DNA of 7,152 nt. Source: Acidobacteria bacterium RIFCSPHIGHO2_01_FULL_67_28 (GTDB lineage: Bacteria; Acidobacteriota; Terriglobia; Acidiferrales; 2-02-FULL-67-57). Positions 1 to 4,640 of this stretch are shown here, piece after piece. Under the pieces are notes generated by a model that saw only the letters and a program-made list of their open reading frames with translations, ran no database searches and was not told where the DNA came from. The stretch covers positions 1-7,152 of the forward strand of contig MEKM01000071.1 in NCBI GenBank assembly GCA_001766965.1, in the 5' to 3' direction. How positions within the stretch are numbered: position 1 is the first letter of the stretch; each line of letters begins with the position of its first letter. The position numbers and the translations under genes were made by a program.

Positions 1-33
1 TGAGATCCTTCGGCCTGCGGCCTCAGGATGACA
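1..33. repeat. Short palindromic repeat, single copy downstream of the NSAR/OSBS gene
   Basis: The segment begins TGAGATCCTTCG and ends TCAGGATGACA. The same ends bound the right arm of the inverted repeat at 3845-3873, with four extra bases in the middle here. It folds on itself: ATCCT (5-9) pairs with AGGAT (25-29), and GGCC (12-15) pairs with GGCC (19-22). It lies 17 nt beyond the minus-strand stop codon at 51-53, so it could cap that transcript. No T-tract follows, so I call it a dispersed REP-like repeat rather than an intrinsic terminator. The element may continue beyond the window edge. Confidence 0.7.
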
Positions 34-50
34 AGCGGTTGCGGTGGTCG

Positions 51-1163
51 TCAGCGGGCGCGGAAGACTTCTTGCCGCACGGTCAGCTTGTCGATGCGGT
101 CGCGGCGGACGCGGTAGCCGAGGCCGGGCGCCGCCGGCACGCGGATGGTCCCCTGCGGGCTAACCTCAACCTCGGGGTCAATGATGTCTTCGTCCCAGTA
201 GCGCTTGCTGGCGGAGACGTCGCCGGGCAGCGTGAACCCGGGCAGCGCCGACATCGCGATGTTGTGGGCGCGGCCGACGCCCGATTCGAGCATGCCGCCG
301 CACCAGACCGGCACCGAGCGCGCGCGGCAGAGGTCGTGCACCCGTTTCGCTTCCGTGTAGCCGCCCACGCGGCCGAGCTTGATGTTGATGATCTGGCAAG
401 CGCGCAGGTCGAGCGCGGCGTACGCCTGCCGGGCGTTGTGGATGGACTCGTCGAGGCAAATCGGCGTTTGCAGCTCGGCCTGCAAGCGCGCGTGCTGGTG
501 GATGTCGTCGTGGGCGAGCGGCTGCTCGATCATCATGAGATAGAAGTCGTCGAGCTTCTTCAGGTGGGCGGCGTCTTCGAGCCGGTAGGCGGAGTTCGCG
601 TCCACCATGAGCTTCACCTGCGGGAAGCGCTGGCGCACGGCGCGCGCCAGCTCCACGTCTTTGCCGGGCTTGATTTTTATCTTGATGCGCTGGTAGCCGG
701 CGCCGAGCTCCTTTTCAATCTTCGCCAGCAGCGCCGCGGAGGACTCCTGGATGCCGAGGGACACGCCACACGGGATTTCTTCGAGCTCGCCGCCGATTAG
801 GCGGGACAGGGCGGTTCCTTTTTGCTGCGCCTCGATGTCCCACAGCGCGTTCTCGACGCCCGCCTTGGCCATGTTGTGCCCGCGGATGGGGGCGAGGGCG
901 GCCGACACGTCGCCGCCGCGCGGAAAGCTCTTGCCCACGACGAGCGGCGCGATGAAGTCGCGCACCACGTGCCAGGCGGTCTCGGTGGTTTCGGCGGAAT
1001 AGAACGGCCCTTCGCCGGCGGTGATTTCTCCCCAGCCGGTGAGCCCGTCGGCGCCCGCCTCGACCAGCAGGATGCGGCGCGCCTTCGTCACGCCGAAACT
1101 CGTCTCAAACGGAGCCTTCAGCTCCATCCGCACTTCGCGCAGGATGAGCGAGTCGACCTTCAT
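51..1163 (-). CDS. menC: Enolase-superfamily OSBS / N-succinylamino acid racemase (MenC-like)
   Basis: The 370-residue protein belongs to the muconate-lactonizing-enzyme subgroup of the enolase superfamily and is full length. A capping domain fills roughly the first 120 residues and a TIM barrel follows. The active-site set is complete: KIK with K161 and K163, metal ligands D188 (VDAN), E213 (IEQP) and D238 (LDES), and the opposing base K262 (IKLGRVGG). Spacing closely matches N-acylamino acid racemases of the Amycolatopsis/Geobacillus type. Enzymes of this family make o-succinylbenzoate for menaquinone, racemize N-succinylamino acids, or do both; sequence alone does not decide. No other men gene is visible. 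The immediately upstream gene is a GNAT acyltransferase of the type paired with NSAR, which favours racemase or dual function. The ATG overlaps the upstream TGA as ATGA, implying translational coupling. A dipeptide epimerase is the main alternative; the symbol is by family only. Confidence 0.88.
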   Translation of the reverse strand: MKVDSLILREVRMELKAPFETSFGVTKARRILLVEAGADGLTGWGEITAGEGPFYSAETTETAWHVVRDFIAPLVVGKSFPRGGDVSAALAPIRGHNMAKAGVENALWDIEAQQKGTALSRLIGGELEEIPCGVSLGIQESSAALLAKIEKELGAGYQRIKIKIKPGKDVELARAVRQRFPQVKLMVDANSAYRLEDAAHLKKLDDFYLMMIEQPLAHDDIHQHARLQAELQTPICLDESIHNARQAYAALDLRACQIINIKLGRVGGYTEAKRVHDLCRARSVPVWCGGMLESGVGRAHNIAMSALPGFTLPGDVSASKRYWDEDIIDPEVEVSPQGTIRVPAAPGLGYRVRRDRIDKLTVRQEVFRAR

Positions 1164-1915
1164 CGGGGAATCCCGGCGGGCACCGGCTCGAGCAGGTAGG
1201 TTCCCGACTCCTCCGACGCTTCGAAACCGGTGACGGCGTAGCCTTCAGCGAAGGATTTCTGGAACTGCTCGCGCACGTCGGTCTGCACCCGCTCGGCGGT
1301 AGCGCGATCGTTGCTCTTCAGTTGCGCCACGGCAGCGGGGACCGAGATGCGCCGGCTGCCTGGCGCGTGCGCCACGGCGCCGCCCTTCACCACCCCCTCG
1401 ACTCGCGGCGTCTTCAGCCACCACTCCGCCACCAGGCGATCGGTGGGAAGCCCGCCGTGCAGCGGGCTGGTGGTGCGGCCGTACTTGTTCACGATGTAGC
1501 GCCGCACGATGGCGCCCAGGCGCTCGATGTTGAAGTAGGCGTTCTTGAGCTCGAGCGGGTCGAAGGTCCACTCAACCAGCTCGAGCCCTCGCGCCAGGGC
1601 GTCGGCACGCTGCTCGAGCTTGAGCCGGCGGCCGACGCCGGCGTCGCGGTACTCGGGCAGCACCGCCAGCATGTGCGAGTGGATATAAGAACGGCCGTCG
1701 CGGTAGCCGGGGAAACTCAACAGGAAACCGACCATCTCGCTGCCGTTGAAGGCCCCGAACACCTGCCCGCCGGTCGAGCCCGCCACCACGATGACGTCCT
1801 TCGGCACGAGCTCGACGTCGGCGAAGCCCCACACCAGCCGCTGCAGTTCGACGCAGCGGTCGTACTCCTCGAGCCGCGTGCAGGCGCGGATGGCGATGGT
1901 CTCGGCTTTGGTCAT
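1160..1915 (-). CDS. GNAT family N-acyltransferase (COG3375 type), candidate D-amino acid N-succinyltransferase
   Basis: The protein has 251 residues. The central GNAT fold holds the acyl-CoA loop in HSHMLAVLPEYRDAGVGRRL (about 80-98, with R90, G93 and G95 forming the R-x-x-G-x-G part). A family-specific C-terminal half follows, with GLPTDRLVAEWWL at 155-167. This layout fits the COG3375 predicted acetyltransferases, which I recall being encoded beside N-succinylamino acid racemases. In the Geobacillus pathway the GNAT partner succinylates D-amino acids from succinyl-CoA; that role here is inferred from the neighbour. I chose the ATG at 1915 because the frame is open further upstream only through the end of the dehydratase gene and lacks GNAT-like sequence there. 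No Shine-Dalgarno precedes it. The gap to the upstream stop is 22 nt, and its own stop overlaps the next ATG. The acyl donor and substrate are not proven. Confidence 0.85.
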   Translation of the reverse strand: MTKAETIAIRACTRLEEYDRCVELQRLVWGFADVELVPKDVIVVAGSTGGQVFGAFNGSEMVGFLLSFPGYRDGRSYIHSHMLAVLPEYRDAGVGRRLKLEQRADALARGLELVEWTFDPLELKNAYFNIERLGAIVRRYIVNKYGRTTSPLHGGLPTDRLVAEWWLKTPRVEGVVKGGAVAHAPGSRRISVPAAVAQLKSNDRATAERVQTDVREQFQKSFAEGYAVTGFEASEESGTYLLEPVPAGIPR

Positions 1916-1934
1916 AGGCGCAGCGAACGGAGAG

Positions 1935-1940
1935 ATTCTA
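1935..1940 (-). promoter_or_regulatory. Possible internal -10 element for the GNAT-NSAR pair
   Basis: Read on the minus strand this is TAGAAT, five of six matches to TATAAT, and it contains the TAG stop of the dehydratase gene. Initiation about 7 nt downstream would give a leader of about 12-13 nt before the ATG at 1915. The -35 region 17-18 nt upstream (TTCCCC or GTTCCC) is weak, so an internal promoter is only a possibility. Confidence 0.25.
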
Positions 1941-2918
1941 GCCGAACCGCCAGGCCGGGGGAACGCTCCCGACCATTTCGACCAGGCGCTGCCGCTCAAC
2001 GTTCCCGCCCGTCAGCACGCACACCACTCTCCGGCGCGGCTGCGTGCCCGCCAGGTGGCGCAGGAGCGCCGCCACGCCCACCGCCCCCGACGGCTCGATG
2101 ACGAGCTTCTCCTGCTCGAACAAGTGCGCCACGGCGCGGACAATCTCGTCTTCCGACACCAGCAGCACATCTTTGACGTACCGCTGCACCAGCGGAAAGG
2201 TGAGCCGCCCCGGGCAGGCCGCCACCAGGCCGTCGGCCACCGAGGGCCGGGTCTGGGTGTAAGTCGGGGCTCCTTTTTCGAGTGACGTCTTCATCGAAGG
2301 CATATGCTCCGGCTGGGCGCCGTAGAGGTCCGCCTGGGGCCGCTTCTGCTTGACTACAGCTGCGACCCCGGCCAGCAAGCCGCCGCCGCTCGTCGGAATC
2401 ACGACAGCCTCGAGGTCGGGCAGCTGCTCGAGCAATTCAAATCCCAGCGTTCCGTTGCCGCGGATGGTCCCCTCGTCATCGAATGAGTGGACGATGAGCC
2501 TGCCCTGCTCGCGGCTGATGCGCTCGACGACCTTGGCGCGCTCGGAGAATTCGTTCGGACAAAAGACAATCTCCGCCCCCAGCCGCCGCGCCGCCTCCAC
2601 CTTGTAGCGCGCGCTGCGCTCGAGCATCACCACCGTCACCCGCACGCCCAGCTCGCGCCCGGCGTAGGCGATCCCCTGGGCGAAGTTGCCCGACGACCCG
2701 GTCACCACGCCCCGCCGACGCGCTTCTTCCAGCCGCGGCAGCAAGCCGCCGTAGGCGGCGCGGATCTTGAAGGAGTGCGTGAGCTGAAAAGATTCCGCTT
2801 TGAGGTAGACCTCGTGGCCGGTCGCGGCGCTCAAGGCGTCCGAGTAAAGGAGCGGGGTCACGCGGATGCGGTCGCCGACGAGCGCCCGGGCTTGCTCGAA
2901 ATCTTTGAGCGAAAACAC
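1938..2918 (-). CDS. PLP-dependent threonine/serine dehydratase or racemase-like enzyme (fold type II)
   Basis: The 326-residue protein has the single catalytic domain of catabolic threonine/serine dehydratases and serine racemase, with no C-terminal ACT regulatory domain. Visible motifs: SFKIRAA with the PLP Schiff-base lysine K51, the substrate loop SSGNFAQG (75-82), the phosphate cradle SGGGLLAG (177-184), and TGGN (303-306) near the pyridine nitrogen. Family members remove water and ammonia from L-Thr/L-Ser to give 2-oxo acids, or racemize or eliminate Ser and related 3-hydroxy amino acids. Two motif positions differ from the usual SFKxRGA and SxGNHxQG (A54 and F79), so the substrate may be unusual. 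The start is GTG at 2918, preceded by a well-placed AGAAAGG. It lies 3 nt after the mazG stop and 22 nt before the GNAT start, which suggests one transcript. ilvA- or tdcB-like naming would overreach. Confidence 0.88.
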   Translation of the reverse strand: MFSLKDFEQARALVGDRIRVTPLLYSDALSAATGHEVYLKAESFQLTHSFKIRAAYGGLLPRLEEARRRGVVTGSSGNFAQGIAYAGRELGVRVTVVMLERSARYKVEAARRLGAEIVFCPNEFSERAKVVERISREQGRLIVHSFDDEGTIRGNGTLGFELLEQLPDLEAVVIPTSGGGLLAGVAAVVKQKRPQADLYGAQPEHMPSMKTSLEKGAPTYTQTRPSVADGLVAACPGRLTFPLVQRYVKDVLLVSEDEIVRAVAHLFEQEKLVIEPSGAVGVAALLRHLAGTQPRRRVVCVLTGGNVERQRLVEMVGSVPPAWRFG

Positions 2919-2921
2919 CGG

Positions 2922-3731
2922 CTAGCCTTTCTGCTTGCTCCGTTCCCAGAGGGCGTCCATTTCGGCGAGGCTCGCGTCCTCGAGCCGCTTCCCTTGCCGG
3001 GCCAGCTCCTGCTCGATCTCCCGGAAGCGCGCGACGAACTTGCGGTTGGTGCGGCGCAGGGCCAGATCGGGGTCGAGTCCGAGAAAACGAGCAACGTTCA
3101 CGGCCACAAAGAGCAGATCGCCCACTTCGTCTTCCAGGCGGTCTTTGTCGTTCGCCGCCACGCCCTCCCGCAGCTCTGCGACTTCTTCGTTGAGCTTCGC
3201 CAGCACGTCTTCCAGCCGCTCCCAGTCGAACCCGACCTGGGCGGCCTTGCGGGTGAGCTGGTAGGCCTCGAGCTGCGCCGGCAGCGTGCCGGGGACGCCC
3301 GCCAGCACGGACTTCCCTTCGGGCTTCGCCCTCAAGGCAGGGCCATCGGCGTGGGCGTTGCGCTCGGCGGCCTTGAGCGCTTCCCAGTTGACCACCACCT
3401 GCTCGGGGCTGTCGGCCTTGGCCGTGCCGAAGACGTGCGGGTGGCGCCGGACGAGCTTGTCGTGGAGCTCGGTCAAAACGTCGTCAATCGAGAAGCGTCC
3501 CTGCTCGGCGGCCATCTGGGCGTGAAAGAGGACTTGCAGAAGCAAGTCGCCGAGCTCGTCCTTGAGCGCCCGCGGGTCGTTGCGCTCGATGGCGTCCAGC
3601 GCCTCGTAGGTTTCTTCTAGGAGATACGTCCGCAGGCTCTGGGGCGTCTGCGCCCGGTCCCACGGACACCCGTCCGGCGCCCGCAGCCGGGCCATCAGGC
3701 TGACCAAGTCTTCGAAGCGCTTCTTTTCCAT
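2922..3731 (-). CDS. mazG: Nucleoside triphosphate pyrophosphohydrolase MazG
   Basis: The 269-residue protein has two tandem MazG domains, as in the E. coli type. The N-terminal domain opens with APDGCPWDRAQT (18-29) and carries E39, E40 and E43, then E59 and D62 in DELGDLL. RRHPHVFG (95-102) follows. The linker SVLAGVPGTLPAQLEAYQL (141-159) leads to the second domain with E182, E183 and E186, then E202 and D205 in DEVGDLL. Such enzymes hydrolyse NTPs or dNTPs to the monophosphate and pyrophosphate using Mg2+, clearing non-canonical nucleotides or lowering nucleotide alarmones. It is the first gene of the minus-strand run, with its stop 3 nt before the GTG of the dehydratase gene. No Shine-Dalgarno precedes the ATG. 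A candidate promoter sits about 12 nt upstream. Confidence 0.96.
   Translation of the reverse strand: MEKKRFEDLVSLMARLRAPDGCPWDRAQTPQSLRTYLLEETYEALDAIERNDPRALKDELGDLLLQVLFHAQMAAEQGRFSIDDVLTELHDKLVRRHPHVFGTAKADSPEQVVVNWEALKAAERNAHADGPALRAKPEGKSVLAGVPGTLPAQLEAYQLTRKAAQVGFDWERLEDVLAKLNEEVAELREGVAANDKDRLEDEVGDLLFVAVNVARFLGLDPDLALRRTNRKFVARFREIEQELARQGKRLEDASLAEMDALWERSKQKG
2926..2932 (-). promoter_or_regulatory. Ribosome binding site supporting the GTG start of the PLP enzyme
   Basis: On the minus strand this reads AGAAAGG, ending 7 nt before the GTG at 2918. It overlaps the last codons of mazG. It is one of the few recognisable Shine-Dalgarno sequences in the window and decides in favour of the GTG start. 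Confidence 0.6.
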
Positions 3732-3743
3732 GGGAGCCGAAAC

Positions 3744-3772
3744 ACTCTAAGCCACAACGCTGGCGGCGTAAA
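3744..3772 (-). promoter_or_regulatory. Candidate promoter of the mazG operon
   Basis: On the minus strand, -35 TTTACG (3767-3772), a 17-nt spacer and -10 TAGAGT (3744-3749), each four of six to consensus. The predicted start near 3737 would leave a leader of about 6 nt before the mazG ATG, with no Shine-Dalgarno. The -35 hexamer lies partly in the loop of the repeat hairpin at 3762-3778, so that repeat may have contributed part of the promoter. Confidence 0.4.
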
Positions 3773-3785
3773 GCCGCCTCTACAC
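3762..3785 (+). repeat. Outer inverted repeat, left arm (A)
   Basis: Starts GGCGGCGTAAAGCCGCC and ends CTCTACAC. Its reverse complement matches 3983-4006 at 22 of 24 positions. It also holds a perfect small hairpin: GGCGGC (3762-3767), a GTAAA loop, GCCGCC (3773-3778). With the right arm it encloses about 200 nt including the inner repeat pair. It looks like a dispersed palindromic repeat and overlaps the candidate mazG promoter. Confidence 0.8.
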
Positions 3786-3794
3786 GGATAGCGG

Positions 3795-3873
3795 TGTCAT
3801 CCTGAGCGGAGCGAAGGATCTCAATCCTGCCTTGTGCGCTTCGATGAGATTCTTCGCTCCGCTCAGAATGACA
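3795..3873. repeat. Inner inverted repeat pair (B/B'), REP/REPIN-like
   Basis: Two 29-nt arms, 3795-3823 and 3845-3873, are inverted copies with 27 of 29 matches, separated by 21 nt. The left arm begins TGTCATCCTGAGC and the right arm ends CTCAGAATGACA. Transcribed, it would form a very stable long hairpin. Each arm also has its own short pairing; in the left arm ATCCT pairs with AGGAT. The right-arm ends are the same as the element at 1-33, which shows the sequence is dispersed. No transposase is nearby, so mobilisation in trans is the likely model. Confidence 0.85.
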
Positions 3874-3930
3874 ACGAATGCCACGGCCGGCCTCCAGGGG
3901 TACCCGCGCCCCATTCCCCGCCCGAGGGGC

Positions 3931-3964
3931 GAAATGCGTCCAGAACGCGTCCGAGACGCATTTC
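3931..3964. repeat. Palindrome C with 10-bp perfect arms
   Basis: GAAATGCGTC (3931-3940) and GACGCATTTC (3955-3964) are exact inverted copies around a 14-nt loop. Outside them GCCCG (3920-3924) could pair with CGGGC (3965-3969) across a bulge, extending the hairpin. It lies between the inner repeat pair and the right outer arm. It is probably another dispersed palindromic repeat. Confidence 0.75.
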
Positions 3965-3982
3965 CGGGCAAATAGGGAGGGG

Positions 3983-4006
3983 GTGTAGAGGCGGATTTAC
4001 CCCGCC
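3983..4006 (-). repeat. Outer inverted repeat, right arm (A')
   Basis: Begins GTGTAGAGGCGG and ends CCCCGCC. It is the inverted partner of 3762-3785 with two mismatches. Its internal hairpin is shorter, five base pairs GGCGG/CCGCC. Its last bases (4002-4006) can instead pair with GGCGG at 4010-4014, giving mutually exclusive stems. Confidence 0.8.
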
Positions 4007-4009
4007 AAG

Positions 4010-4025
4010 GGCGGCTCTCGCCGCC
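4010..4025. repeat. Perfect 6-bp hairpin next to repeat A'
   Basis: GGCGGC, loop TCTC, GCCGCC. The stem resembles that of repeat A. No T-tract follows, so there is no support for an intrinsic terminator. Confidence 0.6.
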
Positions 4026-4047
4026 GGCAGACCCTTCGTTTTCCTCA

Positions 4048-4069
4048 GGGCAAGCAAGAATGTCTGCCC
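4048..4069. repeat. Imperfect hairpin, possible dispersed repeat
   Basis: GGGCA (4048-4052) pairs with TGCCC (4065-4069). Pairing continues imperfectly inward, AGC against GTC. An in-frame ATG at 4060 inside it is not a convincing start for the DUF1844 gene. Confidence 0.45.
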
Positions 4070-4080
4070 CACTAGAGAGA

Positions 4081-4098
4081 GCCGACGCAGTCGTCGGC
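4081..4098. repeat. Perfect 7-bp palindrome upstream of the DUF1844 promoter
   Basis: GCCGACG, loop CAGT, CGTCGGC. It ends 3 nt before the candidate -35 at 4102. It could be an operator, the end of the repeat mosaic, or a hairpin in RNA entering from upstream. The sequence does not say which. Confidence 0.55.
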
Positions 4099-4101
4099 GG
4101 C

Positions 4102-4130
4102 TTGTCGGGTGGGCGGGCGGATGTTAGACT
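4102..4130 (+). promoter_or_regulatory. Candidate promoter of the DUF1844-MBL-ribF operon
   Basis: -35 TTGTCG (4102-4107), 17-nt spacer, -10 TAGACT (4125-4130) with an extended TG at 4122-4123. Initiation near 4137 would leave about 7 nt before the ATG at 4144, where no Shine-Dalgarno is seen. The -10 resembles that of the divergent mazG promoter (TAGAGT), also about 12-13 nt from its ATG. Confidence 0.45.
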
Positions 4131-4143
4131 GTGCTTTCAACCG

Positions 4144-4635
4144 ATGCCCGAGGAACCGAAAGACTCCGACGACGTCAAGGTAGTGGACCGGCGACGGTTC
4201 ACCTCCGCGGGCGAGCGCCGCCCGGGCGCCGAGCTGCGGCCCGAGCCGCCGCCCGGCCCGGCAGCCGCAGCTCCCTCCCCTGCCCCCGCAGCCCCGCGAG
4301 CCGAAACCGCCGAGGAGCGCACCGCCCGCGAAGCCTACGACGGCCAGCGCCCGCCCCGGGACTACAAAGTCGACTTCGAGTCGTTGGTGATGTCGCTTTC
4401 GACCTCGGCCATGTACCAGCTCGGGCTGGTGGAAGACCCCGCCCGCGGCGCGCTCCCCGCCGACCTCGAGGCTGCCCGCCACACCATCGACATGCTGGCC
4501 GTCATACAGGAAAAAACCCGCGGCAACCTCACCCCGAAGGAAGAGCAACTGCTCGAGCAGCTTCTCTACGAGCTGCGGCTGGCCTACGTGGGGGTGAGCA
4601 CGGGCAAGGTGTCGGGCCCGCCCCGGCGCGTTTAG
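4144..4635 (+). CDS. DUF1844 domain protein
   Basis: The 163-residue protein has a short charged head with VKVVDRRRFT (11-20), a Pro/Ala-rich and probably disordered stretch (about 32-54), and a C-terminal DUF1844 domain (about 76-150). The domain reads DFESLVMSLSTSAMYQLG, then DLEAARHTIDMLAVIQEKT, then LTPKEEQLLEQLLYELRLAYV. It has no signal peptide or membrane segment, so it should be cytoplasmic. The helical domain has no established function that I know of. I chose the ATG at 4144 because homologues, as I recall, begin with an MxEE-like head before the VxDRR segment. The ATG at 4060 lies in a repeat hairpin and upstream of the candidate promoter. It is followed after 5 nt by the MBL-fold gene, so the two are probably co-transcribed. 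Confidence 0.88.
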   Translation: MPEEPKDSDDVKVVDRRRFTSAGERRPGAELRPEPPPGPAAAAPSPAPAAPRAETAEERTAREAYDGQRPPRDYKVDFESLVMSLSTSAMYQLGLVEDPARGALPADLEAARHTIDMLAVIQEKTRGNLTPKEEQLLEQLLYELRLAYVGVSTGKVSGPPRRV

Positions 4636-4640
4636 CTTCC

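Larger units (their letters stand above)
3732..4143. other. Divergent intergenic region, repeat mosaic with no credible gene
   Basis: These 412 nt separate the minus-strand mazG operon from the plus-strand DUF1844 operon. Short reading frames here do not resemble proteins and simply translate palindromic repeats. The content is two nested inverted-repeat pairs (3762-4006), a 10-bp palindrome (3931-3964), three further hairpins (4010-4098), and a candidate promoter at each end. I see no tRNA and no recognised riboswitch. Confidence 0.8.

Noticed and set aside
39..800. A 253-residue plus-strand frame opposite the racemase gene
   Set aside because: The minus strand encodes an intact enolase-superfamily enzyme; this frame has no protein-like motif.
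1916..1999. Longer GNAT protein with 28 extra residues
   Set aside because: The extension runs into the end of the dehydratase gene and lacks similarity to the family. The ATG at 1915 gives a normal length.
1322..2101. A 259-residue plus-strand frame
   Set aside because: It is antisense to the GNAT and dehydratase genes. Its tail is an Arg/Pro/Ala-rich run typical of a noncoding frame.
2487..3620. A 377-residue open frame on the plus strand
   Set aside because: It is antisense to mazG and the dehydratase gene, with a composition typical of a shadow frame and no motif.
3795..3873. CRISPR array or intrinsic terminator
   Set aside because: The repeats are one inverted pair, not regularly spaced direct repeats, and no T-tract follows the hairpin on either strand.
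3780..4127. Small proteins encoded in the divergent intergenic region
   Set aside because: The short frames on both strands translate palindromic repeats, overlap each other, and lack start signals or protein-like composition.
4060..4143. Longer DUF1844 protein starting at the ATG at 4060
   Set aside because: This ATG lies in a repeat hairpin upstream of the likely promoter, and the extra residues do not resemble DUF1844 family heads.
3732..4143. Riboswitch for flavin or amino acids
   Set aside because: I do not see FMN, lysine, glycine or similar aptamer core sequences. The structures are explained as dispersed palindromic repeats.
4131..4640. N-terminal extension of the MBL protein in the same frame
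   Set aside because: It overlaps the DUF1844 gene in another frame and is Arg/Pro/Ala-rich. The MBL fold begins naturally at the ATG at 4641.
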